Shown piece by piece: positions 26,582-35,830 of a DNA stretch of 64,000 bases. Within the stretch, counting starts at the first letter, position 1, and the number at the start of each line of letters is the position of its first letter. Source of the stretch: Candidatus Puniceispirillum sp. (lineage in GTDB: Bacteria; Pseudomonadota; Alphaproteobacteria; Caedimonadales; UBA1908); the NCBI GenBank assembly GCA_013822015.1, contig PNJU01000009.1, forward strand, positions 1 through 64,000. The letters are read 5' to 3'. Both the position numbers and the translations under genes were made by a program. A model generated the notes under the pieces. It was not told the origin of the DNA, searched no databases, and saw nothing but the letters and a program-made list of their open reading frames with translations.

Positions 26582-27693
26582 TGTTAACTGCCATCAGAGC
26601 CATCCTCATCAAAGAATTTCTTTCAGTTTGGCGCGACAAAAAGACGCGCATGGTCCTGATTATGCCTCCCCTTTTGCAGCTGTTCCTTTTCTCCTTTGCC
26701 GCAACCTTGGAGGTGAAGAACACAACCATTAGCATTCTTAATGAGGACCAAGGGCCCGTTGCACGGGAGCTTGTACAACGTATCTCCGCGTCCCCCCGCC
26801 TCATCCGTAAGGTTTTAAACCCCGATAATACTCAGGACATCGAGAGCCACATCAATAACCAAAAAGCCCTGGTGGGCATTCACTTTCCATCGGACTTCTC
26901 CCGCCGTGTCATGAACGGGGAAAGCGGCAAATTCCAGGTGATTCTTGATGGACGTCGCTCCAATACAGCCTCCATCATGACGGGTTATCTCAACGAAATT
27001 GTGAACACTTACAACCAAGAGTTCGCCAAAGAGCGCGGCGTACTTCTGGCCCCATCAACCCTTGTGGTCCGGCACTGGTTCAATCCCAATCTAGAATACA
27101 TGTGGTTTACCCTGCCTTGTTTGGTGGCCATTCTTGGGCAAGTCATTGCGCTCTCACTGACCTCCCTTGCCATTGCCAGAGAACGGGAACTTGGCACATT
27201 TGAACAATTGCTTGTGTCCCCAGTCTCCTCCATCCAAATCTTGACGGGCAAAACTTTGCCCGCCCTGGGGCTTGCGTTCCTTGAGAGCTACGTGATTCTT
27301 TTTCTTGTGGTTTTTGTTTTTGGTGTGGAGTTTCAAGGGTCCCTCATGCTCTTTTTTTGGAGCATGCTCATCTTTCTTTTGTCCATTGTGGGGATTGGGC
27401 TTTTCATCTCATCTATGTGCAAAACCCAACAGCAAGTGGTCCTTGGCACCTTTGTCTATATGGTGCCTGCGGTTACCATCTCAGGCTTTGCAACGCCCGT
27501 TGAAAATATGCCCATGTTTCTCCAGTACTTATCCGAACTCTCCCCCCTGAAGCACTTTCTCATTGTCTCTCGGGGACTGTTCCTCAAGGACCTGCCAGCA
27601 CCCCTGGTGGCGCAGTACACATGGCCCAATTTCCTCATTGCCCTTTGCACACTCATGGCTGCGCTGTGGCTGTTTCGCAGGCGCATGGAGTAA
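26581..27693 (+). CDS. ybhR: ABC-2 type permease, YbhR-like
   Basis: 370 residues, same fold as the preceding permease: IRAILIKEFLSVWRDKKTRMVLIMPPLLQLFLFSFA at the N-terminus, a periplasmic domain, then AIARERELGTFEQLLVSPVSSIQILTGKTLPAL, the ABC-2 coupling region, and four further helices ending in LWLFRRRME. The two permeases share only modest similarity, as in YbhS/YbhR. It is the last gene of the exporter operon; a minus-strand peptidase gene ends 2 bp beyond. Confidence 0.9.
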   Translation: MLTAIRAILIKEFLSVWRDKKTRMVLIMPPLLQLFLFSFAATLEVKNTTISILNEDQGPVARELVQRISASPRLIRKVLNPDNTQDIESHINNQKALVGIHFPSDFSRRVMNGESGKFQVILDGRRSNTASIMTGYLNEIVNTYNQEFAKERGVLLAPSTLVVRHWFNPNLEYMWFTLPCLVAILGQVIALSLTSLAIARERELGTFEQLLVSPVSSIQILTGKTLPALGLAFLESYVILFLVVFVFGVEFQGSLMLFFWSMLIFLLSIVGIGLFISSMCKTQQQVVLGTFVYMVPAVTISGFATPVENMPMFLQYLSELSPLKHFLIVSRGLFLKDLPAPLVAQYTWPNFLIALCTLMAALWLFRRRME

Positions 27694-27694
27694 T

Positions 27695-29494
27695 CTAAAG
27701 AGGTCTTGTTTTTGCCTCCAGCAACACCTTTTCTTGGGAATCCAGGTGTGGCGCAAGTTGATCAAAGACAAGGGCGTGGTAGGCATTGAGCCACTCTCTC
27801 TCACCAAAAGTCAAAAGACTCACGTCCAAAAGAGCCGTATCAAAGGGCACAAGAGTCAACATTTCAAAGGTAAAGAATCCGTCATAGCTTGTGCTTGCGC
27901 GCACAAACTGCATGCCCTCTAAACGCACACCGTAGTGGCCTTCTTTATAATAGCCGGGCTCATTGGAAACAATCATGCCCTCCTCCAAAGCCACGTCTTT
28001 CCAGGCGGTTGAAATACTTTGGGGGCCCTCGTGTACACCCAGGTAACTCCCCACCCCGTGGCCTGTGCCGTGGGCATAGTCAAGGCCCACCTGCCACAGT
28101 GGCGCGCGGGCAAGGGCGTCCAGTTGGTGACCTGTTGTACCCTTGGGAAAGCGCACCGTTGCCAGGGCAATATGTCCTTTGAGCACCCGGGTCACATTGG
28201 CCTTGATATGTCCGTCATCGCACCGCCCCCACGCAAGGGTGCGCGTCACGTCGGTCGTGCCGTCCAGATACTGGCCGCCGGAGTCAATCAAGAGCAAGTC
28301 TCCCTTTTGAAGCACGCGGTCTGTTTGAGGTGTCACCCTGTAGTGGACGATGGCCCCGTTGGGGCCCGAGCCTGAGATGGTTTCAAAGCTTGGTCCTTTG
28401 AAGTCACTTTGGCGTGCGCGCTCCATAAGAAGACGTTTAGAGACATCACTTTCGCGCACCTGGCTGCCTGCCCCCATGGCTTGATCCAACCAAAAAAGAG
28501 TCCGCACAATGGCGACTCCGTCCTTCACATGGGCGGATTTGGCACCTGCGATTTCTTGTGAGTTTTTACACGCCTTAGGCAAAAGACAAGGGTCTTGACC
28601 CTCTTTCACCTGGGCGCCTACGCGCTTGAGAAGCGTCAAACAGGCCACTGACGCGCTTGCTGGGTCAAGGAGCACTTTTTTATGAACCATATGACTTTTG
28701 GCAAAGTCGGCAAAATCCCCGTATGGGTGCAGCCGTACGTTTTGCTTGTGCAGGCTACTTTTCAAAACGTCTGAGACTTTACGGCCGTCCACAAATAAGT
28801 CGACGGAGCCATCGCGCCATACAAACGTGTATCCCTCAACAAGGGGGGTAAAATCCACGTCCTGGCCGCGCAGGTTCAAGCACCAACACAGGGATTCCCC
28901 CAGGGTCAAAAGACAGGCATCTAGATTTTCTTCCATGAGGTAGAGCGCCACCTTGCTCAGCTTTTCCTGAACAGAAAGGCCCGCAAAGCGCACGTCGTGG
29001 GTCTCAAGCATGGCCATAGGCTGGTGGGGGCGCTTTTGCCACACGCGCGCCATAGGCGCCTTGGCTCCTTTATGGGGCTTGAAGAGCCAGCCGGCTTGAC
29101 CACAAAGGGCTTCATAGCGCTGGGCTTCGCGCACGCTCACGCGCCAGGGATCAAACCCCAAAACCCCCTTATGGGGCGCGCTCTTTAAACATTCTTTGAG
29201 CGCCGCCATGGTCAGGGGTAGGATTTGAAAGAGGTGAGGATCAACCTGGCCCTTTGCCTGGAGCGTATAGCGCCCATCCACAAAAAGAACAGCCGTCTTC
29301 TCAAACACCACCACAAGGCCAGCCGACCCCTCAAAGCCCGTAAGCCAAGCAATATCCCTGGACTGAGGGGGCAAAAACTCATGGCGGTGGGCGTCGGTAT
29401 GGGGGACAAGGAGTGCATCAATTCCCTGTTTGCCCATGAGGGCGCGAAGTTTTTCAAGCTTTTCTAGTGAGGTCACGGTTATCTTCCTGCTCAA
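27695..29494 (-). CDS. Xaa-Pro aminopeptidase (M24B, PepP-like)
   Basis: 599 residues, the long three-domain form of aminopeptidase P. Two creatinase-like N-terminal domains (starting ALMGKQGIDALLVPHTDAH and LTGFEGSAGL) are followed by a pita-bread catalytic domain. Metal ligands: two Asp in DSGGQYLDGTTDVTRT, His in HGTGHGVGSYLGVHEGPQ, Glu in SNEPGYYKEG and Glu in GVRLEGMQF. It cleaves the N-terminal residue before proline in the cytosol. The first 41 bp overlap the end of the histidine-kinase gene; ATG 29437 is a possible later start, but 29494 fits family length. Last gene of the minus-strand group running from the dsbA-like gene. Confidence 0.93.
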   Translation of the reverse strand: MSRKITVTSLEKLEKLRALMGKQGIDALLVPHTDAHRHEFLPPQSRDIAWLTGFEGSAGLVVVFEKTAVLFVDGRYTLQAKGQVDPHLFQILPLTMAALKECLKSAPHKGVLGFDPWRVSVREAQRYEALCGQAGWLFKPHKGAKAPMARVWQKRPHQPMAMLETHDVRFAGLSVQEKLSKVALYLMEENLDACLLTLGESLCWCLNLRGQDVDFTPLVEGYTFVWRDGSVDLFVDGRKVSDVLKSSLHKQNVRLHPYGDFADFAKSHMVHKKVLLDPASASVACLTLLKRVGAQVKEGQDPCLLPKACKNSQEIAGAKSAHVKDGVAIVRTLFWLDQAMGAGSQVRESDVSKRLLMERARQSDFKGPSFETISGSGPNGAIVHYRVTPQTDRVLQKGDLLLIDSGGQYLDGTTDVTRTLAWGRCDDGHIKANVTRVLKGHIALATVRFPKGTTGHQLDALARAPLWQVGLDYAHGTGHGVGSYLGVHEGPQSISTAWKDVALEEGMIVSNEPGYYKEGHYGVRLEGMQFVRASTSYDGFFTFEMLTLVPFDTALLDVSLLTFGEREWLNAYHALVFDQLAPHLDSQEKVLLEAKTRPL

Positions 29495-31625
29495 ATGTTT
29501 TCTTTGGGATCTTCATGATAAAACGTGTGAATGCGCCTTCTTGGCTCTCCACACTTAAAGTACCATGGTGCTGATTCACTATGATATCATAACTGAGCGA
29601 TAGCCCAAGCCCAGTGCCACTGCCCGCCGGCTTCGTTGTGAAGAATGGATCAAAGATCTTCTTTTGCACGCTCTCACTCATCCCTGGCCCGTTGTCTTCA
29701 ATCTGCACCTCAAAGCTATCCCCAAAGTCTTGGGTCTTGAGCGTCAACACAGGCTCAAAAGTCGTCCCTAAAAGATTGCGCTTTTGTTGGAGCGCGTAGC
29801 ACGCGTTGTGAATCATGTTGAGAAGCACACGTCCCAGCGCTTGCCTGTAAACCGTGGCCTCTAGGACCCCTGCGAGCTCCATCTCCACACGCGGCGGGGT
29901 CCCTTTGGAGCGAAAGGCAGCAATGGCCAAGGTCACGTTTTCCTCAAGCAACCGATTGATGTCCGTATGCTGTTCTTCATCGCTTCCCCCCTTGGCGTGG
30001 GTCAGCATACTTTTAACGATGGAGTCCGCACGGTTGGCATGCAGATTAATGCGCTTAAGGTTGTCTGTCAGCATCTCAAGGAGCTCTTCAAAGGACTCCT
30101 TTTGCGCTGTGGAGATGTGGCCGCGCACGACGTTATGGAGAAGTTGGGTAATCTCCTGGGCAAATTCCTGACAGACTTGGGCAAAGTTAATGATGAAATT
30201 TAAAGGGTTCTTGATCTCATGGGCAATGCCGGCTGTGATGGAACCAAGGCCAGCCAGTTTTTCCTGCACAATGATCTGTTGCTGGGCCTTACGCAGGTTC
30301 ACAATGGCTTTTTGAAGCTCTTGGTTTTTCTTTGAAATTTCCTGTGTACGTTCTTGAACACGAGCATCCAGGGTATGGATGTGATCTTCAAGCTTTAAAA
30401 CAAGGGCTCGGTTTTGCTCAAACACAGACGACACCGCCTCAAACCAACTCTTCCAAGGATCTTGAATGGTGGGATAGACAACCTCCACATCATCCTTGCC
30501 CTGCCCCATGATGTGGCTCACAAGGTTGTGAGTGGGGGTGATGAACTCACGCCCAATGAGTTTGTTGGTAAACAGCAAAAACAGCATGCCAAAGATCAGC
30601 ACGAATAGCACACTTGGCCCCACATGCAGCAGCGTTGCAAGGCCCAAATCCGCCGCATTGATATAGAAAATAACGTTCCAGGGAGCAAAGTCTGTGCGCG
30701 CCCGGTACACCCAGTATCCCTTGAGTTTATTGAGGCTGTGCTCTTCTTGGGCTAGGATTTGCTCGAGTGTCAACTCAGGGGGCAAGATGCTGGCCGCACG
30801 CACAAGATGCGTGCGCTCGTTATCATCGTCGGTATCTGACACAACGGTCCCGCGGTCATTGACAACCAAAAGCCGTCCATTACGATAGTAGATACTGTCG
30901 ATGAAGTAATCCACAGCTTCGAGTGTAAAGTCCAAGGTCACCACACCCAAAAAACTGTTCCCTTGATAGACGGGGGCGCCGCATGTCTGCATGAGTTCAT
31001 CACTGCCTGGCATTAAAAAAGCATCTGTCCAAAAAATGTCGCGTTTGGGGTTTTTGTGGGGAAGCGCGCCCTGGAACGCTTCTCTGCCCAAAAGGTCTGC
31101 GCTGTACCTCTCATGAATGGCCGCGCGCCAAGGATACACATTCATAAAGCCTTTTTTGGAGACGTAGCGCAAGGACGCCGTCGACTTAATGTTCTCTTTG
31201 ATCACCTTAAAGAGAGGATTGAGGCTGTAGGCCATGCGAATCTCTTGCCATTTTTCGGGTGGTATTTGCTCAAGAGATCCTTGTCCTGTGATATTGCCCA
31301 CCATTTGAAAGTGGGTGTGGGGAACGTCCAGGTGAAAGTAAGTACGATCTGGTCCATTTTTAAGGGCAATATCCGACAGATCTGAAAAATGAAAAGGCGT
31401 ACGCATAAAGTCTTCAGCTTGGATGCGCATGCCGTTCACGGCGTCATAGCGAATGCGCAGTAAATAATCGAGGGCCTGGGACTGATCCACGAGGCGTAGG
31501 CGCAGGGATGACAGACGTCCTTCAAAATTTTCCTTGTACAGCACCCAGAAAAGCGCTGAGGCACAAAAGAAAATCACACCGTACGTGAGGGCGATGATGC
31601 GCCGAAAACGGGAAAAAAAGGGCAC
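29454..31625 (-). CDS. Sensor histidine kinase with extracytoplasmic Cache-like domain
   Basis: 723 residues. TM1 (IALTYGVIFFCASALFWVLY), a periplasmic sensor of about 300 residues resembling a double Cache domain (GNSFLGVVTLDFTLEAVDYFI, GRLLVVNDRGTVVSDTD), TM2 (VGPSVLFVLIFGMLFLLF), then a coiled coil rich in E/Q/K. The H-box is EKLAGLGSITAGIAHEIKNP, with the phosphorylatable His. N-box NMIHNACYAL, D/F boxes DNGPGMSESVQKKIFDPFFT and G-box GTGLGLSLSYDI complete a normal HATPase domain. GTG start with AAGGAG 6 nt upstream. No response regulator is encoded nearby, so its partner must be elsewhere. It lies 37 bp after phaC. Confidence 0.93.
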   Translation of the reverse strand: MPFFSRFRRIIALTYGVIFFCASALFWVLYKENFEGRLSSLRLRLVDQSQALDYLLRIRYDAVNGMRIQAEDFMRTPFHFSDLSDIALKNGPDRTYFHLDVPHTHFQMVGNITGQGSLEQIPPEKWQEIRMAYSLNPLFKVIKENIKSTASLRYVSKKGFMNVYPWRAAIHERYSADLLGREAFQGALPHKNPKRDIFWTDAFLMPGSDELMQTCGAPVYQGNSFLGVVTLDFTLEAVDYFIDSIYYRNGRLLVVNDRGTVVSDTDDDNERTHLVRAASILPPELTLEQILAQEEHSLNKLKGYWVYRARTDFAPWNVIFYINAADLGLATLLHVGPSVLFVLIFGMLFLLFTNKLIGREFITPTHNLVSHIMGQGKDDVEVVYPTIQDPWKSWFEAVSSVFEQNRALVLKLEDHIHTLDARVQERTQEISKKNQELQKAIVNLRKAQQQIIVQEKLAGLGSITAGIAHEIKNPLNFIINFAQVCQEFAQEITQLLHNVVRGHISTAQKESFEELLEMLTDNLKRINLHANRADSIVKSMLTHAKGGSDEEQHTDINRLLEENVTLAIAAFRSKGTPPRVEMELAGVLEATVYRQALGRVLLNMIHNACYALQQKRNLLGTTFEPVLTLKTQDFGDSFEVQIEDNGPGMSESVQKKIFDPFFTTKPAGSGTGLGLSLSYDIIVNQHHGTLSVESQEGAFTRFIMKIPKKTFEQEDNRDLTRKA

Positions 31626-31662
31626 TGCTTGCTCCTTGCCTCACGCAACCTTGTGCGCTTTT

Positions 31663-33495
31663 TTATTTCACATAAGTTCCGGGGGCATCTGCAAGGGCCG
31701 GAAACGCTTTTGTGCCTGGCGTGCGCGCTGGGATCTTGTCTCCCCCGTGGGACGTGAGCCACGTCTCCCAGGCTGTCCACCAGGATCCCGCATGGGACTG
31801 TGCCGCATCCAACCAATCCTGTGCTCCTTTTTGAAGGATCTTTCCCGTCCAGTACGCGTACTTATTCTTAGACGGGTGGTTAAAGATACCGGCCACGTGG
31901 CCCGAACCACCTAGGACAAAGGTTGTGGGTCCGCCCAAGACTTTTGCGCCCGCATACCCGCATTGCCAAGGTGCAATGTGATCCTCACGCGTGCTTAGGA
32001 TGAAGCTTGGCACCTTGACGTCCCTCAAATCAATCTTGCGCCCCCCAAGGGTGAGCGCGCCTGGCTTGATCAGCTTATTTTCAAGGAACATATTACGCAG
32101 GTAATAAGCGTACATAGCCGCCGGCAGATTGGTATAATCGGAATTCCAATAGAGAAGGTCAAAGGCCATGGGCTCTTTACCCATCAGATAGTTGTTCACA
32201 ACAAAGGACCAAATGAGGTCATTGGAACGCAGCAAATTAAAGGTTTTCGCCAGCACCCGTCCGTCAAAGTAGCCCCAGTTTTTCATGGCCTGTTCCATTT
32301 TGGACAGCTGCTCTTCATCGATGAAGATCTTCAAGTCACCCGCGTCTTCAAAATCAAACAGTGTCGCCAGAAATGTCGTGCTTTTAAGGGGGTTGTCCTT
32401 ATCCTTGGCACGGTACGCGCTGTAGGCCGTGAGGAAGTTCCCGCCAATACAAAAACCAAGGGCGTTGACTTGAGGCTCGCCGGTGATCTTTACCATGGCC
32501 TCAAGGGCCGCACCAACGCCTTGAAGCACATAGTCTTCAAAGGTTTTGTGGGCCAGTCTATCATCTTGGGGATTGACCCAAGACACGACAAAAACCGTCC
32601 ATCCCTTATCAAGGAGCCAGCGCACAAAGGAGCTCTCGGGACGCAAATCAAAGATATAGAATTTGTTGATGCAAGGGGGGACAAGAAGAATCGGTATCCG
32701 GTAAACGTCTTTGGTGGTCGGTGCGTACTGAATCAGCTGAATGAGCTCGTTTTGAAAGACCACCTTCCCAGGTGTTGTGGCGATGTTCTCGCCCACGCGG
32801 AAATGACCACGTTCCACCATGGAGATATTCAAGCGGCCTTTTCCTTCCTCAAGATCCTTGAAAAAGTTAGAAATACCTTGAATCAGAGACTGTCCATGGG
32901 TCTCAAGACTTTCCTTCATGGCCTCAGGATTTCCCCAAAAATAATTGGTAGGGGCCATGGCGTTGGAAATTTGTTGGGAGAAAAAGCCGACCCTTTTGGC
33001 AACCTTAGGATCAAGACCATCAATATTACCTGACACCTGACGCACCCAACGGTCCCACAAAAGGTAGTGCTGTTTCATAAAGTCAAAGCCAGCATTGGTC
33101 GTCCAGGCCTCTTGGGAGAAGCGCTTATCCCCCTTGGGTGTCTCAACCACTTGTGTGAGCGCTTGATCTGGGTGAGCTGCGTGGGTCAGAGCAGACTGCC
33201 ACAAACGCGCGCAACCTTGCATGTAAGCGGCATTGGCCTCCAAAAGATTGCGGGGGTTTTGGGCGATCTTAAGACCCGCTTCAACGAAAGCCTTCGTGAT
33301 GGTCACGGGATCGAGGGGATCAGGCTCAGGGGGAGAGACGGACTTCTCGTACATCTCGCGGGCGTATTCCATGGCGGTGCGCTGGAACTGCTCACCCAGC
33401 TGCATAAGGCCCTTGGCCATCTGCAAAGGGTCAGCCTTTTGCTGACCCTTTGTCTGCATCACATCAAGAAATGTCGTCTTGGACTTATGTCCCAT
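31663..33495 (-). CDS. phaC: Class I poly(3-hydroxyalkanoate) synthase
   Basis: 610 residues, normal for class I PhaC. It polymerises (R)-3-hydroxyacyl-CoA on the surface of carbon-storage granules. N-terminal granule/dimer region includes NYFWGNPEAMKESLETHG. Alpha/beta-hydrolase core: nucleophile Cys in NALGFCIGGN (GxCxG lipase-like box) near residue 348, catalytic Asp in LSTREDHIAPWQ and His in LGGSGHVAGIFNHP. The conserved LVPPCINKFYIFDL and FVVSWVNPQ segments are present. No phaA, phaB, phaR or phasin gene is in the window. GGGGG precedes the ATG. It sits between trxA and a histidine kinase on the same strand. Confidence 0.95.
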   Translation of the reverse strand: MGHKSKTTFLDVMQTKGQQKADPLQMAKGLMQLGEQFQRTAMEYAREMYEKSVSPPEPDPLDPVTITKAFVEAGLKIAQNPRNLLEANAAYMQGCARLWQSALTHAAHPDQALTQVVETPKGDKRFSQEAWTTNAGFDFMKQHYLLWDRWVRQVSGNIDGLDPKVAKRVGFFSQQISNAMAPTNYFWGNPEAMKESLETHGQSLIQGISNFFKDLEEGKGRLNISMVERGHFRVGENIATTPGKVVFQNELIQLIQYAPTTKDVYRIPILLVPPCINKFYIFDLRPESSFVRWLLDKGWTVFVVSWVNPQDDRLAHKTFEDYVLQGVGAALEAMVKITGEPQVNALGFCIGGNFLTAYSAYRAKDKDNPLKSTTFLATLFDFEDAGDLKIFIDEEQLSKMEQAMKNWGYFDGRVLAKTFNLLRSNDLIWSFVVNNYLMGKEPMAFDLLYWNSDYTNLPAAMYAYYLRNMFLENKLIKPGALTLGGRKIDLRDVKVPSFILSTREDHIAPWQCGYAGAKVLGGPTTFVLGGSGHVAGIFNHPSKNKYAYWTGKILQKGAQDWLDAAQSHAGSWWTAWETWLTSHGGDKIPARTPGTKAFPALADAPGTYVK

Positions 33496-33543
33496 AAGGC
33501 CCCCGCTTTTTTTATTTTTTGGACAACGTGCGTGAAGGGTATC

Positions 33544-33867
33544 TTAAGAAAGATGTTGCCCCAACCAAGCCTCTAGGGCTGGCATGGGTAGCGCGCCCAC
33601 TTGTTGGCCCACATTTTGCCCTTTTTGAAAAAGAAGAAGGGTGGGAATACTGCGCACACCGTACTGAGACGGGGACTCAGGATTCTTATCAATATCCACC
33701 TTACAAATTTTAACTTTTTCGCCATATTTTTCAGCAAGTTGATCTAAAAGAGGCGCTATGGCGCGACATGGTCCACACCACTGAGCCCAAAAATCAACCA
33801 ACACAAGTCCTTCATGATCAAGCACTTCTTTCGAGAACGCCTCATCACTGACATGTACAACACTCAT
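33544..33867 (-). CDS. trxA: Thioredoxin
   Basis: 107 residues. Classical cytosolic thioredoxin: VLVDFWAQWCGPCRAIAPLLD with the WCGPC redox site near residues 30-34, KVDIDKNPESPSQYGVRSIPTLLLFQKG with the cis-proline (IPT), and a C-terminal helix. The frame runs upstream to 33924, but AGGAG 8 nt before the ATG at 33867 and family alignment set the start there. It lies about 105 bp after a dsbA-like gene and 48 bp before phaC on the minus strand, so it may belong to the same transcript. Confidence 0.96.
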   Translation of the reverse strand: MSVVHVSDEAFSKEVLDHEGLVLVDFWAQWCGPCRAIAPLLDQLAEKYGEKVKICKVDIDKNPESPSQYGVRSIPTLLLFQKGQNVGQQVGALPMPALEAWLGQHLS

Positions 33868-33972
33868 CTGTTTTCTCCTCTTGTATCTGAGGCCCTTTAT
33901 AAAAAAAGGCCAATTTCCTACCAACCATTCATTATACCATAAATACGCTGGACTCGCATAAAATATTGGCTC

Positions 33973-34704
33973 TCAAGCCTTCTGGGCAAGGAGCTCTTTG
34001 AGGGCGCCGTAAGGCATGCCCCCCTCAATAAAGCGCCCATTCACAACGAGTGTCGGCGTTGCATTAACACCAATTTTCTCAGCCAAATCAATGGTTCCTT
34101 TGAGAGATTTCATCAATCCATCGCTTGCCATGTCCTTTTGAAACTTACTTTTATCAAAACCTTGGATGGTTTCAAAGCTTGTGGTGATGTCGTCAAGGGT
34201 TTGCTTGGGATCTGCCTGATCCATGAGGGCGCTGGCTTGCTTGTAGAGGCCTTGACGGCCTGCCGCCATGAGGGCTTTAACGGCCAAAAGGGATGGCTCC
34301 CCAAAAATGGGAATTCCTTTCACAATAACCTTAAGCTGAGGCTCCTTCTCCACCGCCTCATCCATGACCTTATGGAAAGCCCGGCAGTGTCCACAAAATG
34401 GATCTAGAAATGCCACCATCACCTGTGTCCCCTTGGGGTTACCCAGAACAGCGTCGTCTGGCTTTGCCTCAAGGCCTGCCTTGTTTTTTTGAATGGCGGT
34501 ACTTGCACTGTCTTGGCGGGCCTTGGCTTGGTTTTCTTGAAAGGCCACAAGTGCTTGGGCGACTGCTTCTGGGTTTTTTGCAAGATAGTCTTTCACCACA
34601 CCTTGCACCTCTTTGGTTTGTTCCTCCGACATGGCCGACCATACGCCCACCCCACTGGCAAAGAACACGCCAACTGCAATCGTACTTAACAACTTGGAAC
34701 CCAC
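33973..34704 (-). CDS. Periplasmic DsbA-family thiol-disulfide oxidoreductase
   Basis: 243 residues. Signal peptide (LLSTIAVGVFFASGVGVWSA), then a helical region, then a thioredoxin fold with an inserted helical domain. The redox site is FCGHCRAFHK (CxxC = CGHC) near residue 103 and the cis-Pro loop is GVNATPTLVVNGRFIEGG. This is the Com1/BdbD-like DsbA group common in Alphaproteobacteria, which oxidises or isomerises disulfides in exported proteins. Start is GTG with GGAGAGG 5 nt upstream. Likely first gene of the minus-strand group with trxA downstream. Confidence 0.92.
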   Translation of the reverse strand: MGSKLLSTIAVGVFFASGVGVWSAMSEEQTKEVQGVVKDYLAKNPEAVAQALVAFQENQAKARQDSASTAIQKNKAGLEAKPDDAVLGNPKGTQVMVAFLDPFCGHCRAFHKVMDEAVEKEPQLKVIVKGIPIFGEPSLLAVKALMAAGRQGLYKQASALMDQADPKQTLDDITTSFETIQGFDKSKFQKDMASDGLMKSLKGTIDLAEKIGVNATPTLVVNGRFIEGGMPYGALKELLAQKA

Positions 34705-34807
34705 AAGGCCTCTCCCGCTTTTTTGAAATAAGTTGAAACACTTTACCTCACATCAGCACATTCATGCAAGACAGCCCCGCGCACTTGTGCATCACGCGCG
34801 CGCAACA

Positions 34808-34840
34808 CTCTTAAGAAAAGATTTTCTTTAAACTTAAGAG
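34808..34840. promoter_or_regulatory. Inverted repeat upstream of the nuo operon
   Basis: CTCTTAAG and CTTAAGAG form a perfect 8-bp inverted repeat, with the AT-rich AAAAGATTTTCTTT between them, about 70 bp before nuoA. It lies in the only intergenic space ahead of a transcript of about 17.5 kb, where a promoter is needed. It could be an operator or a terminator for upstream readthrough. No convincing -35/-10 pair could be fixed. Confidence 0.35.
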
Positions 34841-34910
34841 ACCCTATGCCTTTGATGAAAATGGCGTTAGAATACGGCATTGTTTTAGATAAATCTTTGA
34901 GGAATCATCC

Positions 34911-35294
34911 ATGGGAGCGGACACGGTGGATATGGGTCTGTTGCAAGAATACGTGCCCATCTTGATCTTTCTCTTTATTGCCGTGGGCTTTTCCGCGCTT
35001 TTGATCTTCCTTGGCTGGCTGCGCGGCCCCAAGCGACCTGACGCGGAAAAACTCTCTCCCTATGAGTGCGGCTTTGAACCCTTTGAAGCGCCGCGCAGCC
35101 GTTTTAATGTCAGATACTACCTGGTGGCGATCCTTTTCATCATCTTTGACCTTGAAGTCGCCTTCTTGTTTCCTTGGTCCATCTCCTTATCGGAGGTGGG
35201 ACTTTTTGGTTTTTGGTCCATGATCATCTTTTTAGGGATTTTGACCGCAGGCTTTGCCTATGAATGGAAGAAAGGGGCTCTCGATTGGGAATAG
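34911..35294 (+). CDS. nuoA: NADH-quinone oxidoreductase subunit A
   Basis: 127 residues. Small membrane subunit of respiratory complex I with three helices. [22 protein letters not shown] and [27 protein letters not shown] are the invariant NuoA/ND3 motifs, including the YECGFEP loop near the quinone site. ATG with TGAGGA about 8 nt upstream. First gene of the nuo operon; its end overlaps nuoB by about 31 bp if nuoB starts at 35264. Confidence 0.97.
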   Translation: MGADTVDMGLLQEYVPILIFLFIAVGFSALLIFLGWLRGPKRPDAEKLSPYECGFEPFEAPRSRFNVRYYLVAILFIIFDLEVAFLFPWSISLSEVGLFGFWSMIIFLGILTAGFAYEWKKGALDWE

Positions 35295-35830
35295 ATAAGA
35301 GCATCCTCCCCGCCTTACCGGACGGGGTGAGCGAGGACGATTTTGCAAAATCCGTCTTTGAAGGCGCACAAAACCGCGGCTTTTTGCTGGGACGCGTGGA
35401 CGAGGTTGTGGCCTGGGCCAGGGCCGGGTCCCTCTGGCCCATGACCTTTGGCCTTGCGTGCTGTGCCGTTGAGATGATGCAGGCGGCCGCCAGCCGCTAT
35501 GACTTGGACCGCTTGGGCGTTGTGTTTCGTCCAAGCCCCCGCCAGTCGGATCTCATGATTGTTGCGGGCACCCTCACCAACAAAATGGCCCCGGCTTTGC
35601 GCAAGGTCTATGACCAGATGGCTGAGCCACGCTGGGTTTTGTCCATGGGATCGTGCGCCAATGGAGGCGGATACTACCACTATTCCTATTCCGTTGTGCG
35701 CGGGTGTGACCGCATTGTGCCCGTGGACGTGTACGTGCCAGGATGCCCCCCTTCGGCTGAAGCCCTTCTTTACGGCATCACCCAGCTACAACGCAAGATT
35801 CGCCAACCCAAACATTTTGTGATTGGATAG
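35264..35830 (+). CDS. nuoB: NADH-quinone oxidoreductase subunit B
   Basis: 188 residues. Carries the terminal iron-sulfur cluster N2 that passes electrons to quinone. Cluster ligands: tandem cysteines in [10 protein letters not shown], Cys in [15 protein letters not shown] and Cys in [11 protein letters not shown]. The start is uncertain: ATG 35264 lies inside nuoA, while TTG 35285, preceded by GAAAGGGG, would avoid most of the overlap and shorten the protein by 7 residues. The peripheral-arm subunit is otherwise of normal length. Confidence 0.97.
   Translation: MEERGSRLGIDKSILPALPDGVSEDDFAKSVFEGAQNRGFLLGRVDEVVAWARAGSLWPMTFGLACCAVEMMQAAASRYDLDRLGVVFRPSPRQSDLMIVAGTLTNKMAPALRKVYDQMAEPRWVLSMGSCANGGGYYHYSYSVVRGCDRIVPVDVYVPGCPPSAEALLYGITQLQRKIRQPKHFVIG

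Noticed and set aside
32470-33033. 187-codon plus-strand frame inside phaC
   Set aside because: Antisense to well-conserved PhaC catalytic regions; no domain match.
34852-34873. TTGATG and TAGAAT as a sigma-70 promoter for nuoA
   Set aside because: Spacing is only about 10 bp, too short for a functional -35/-10 pair.
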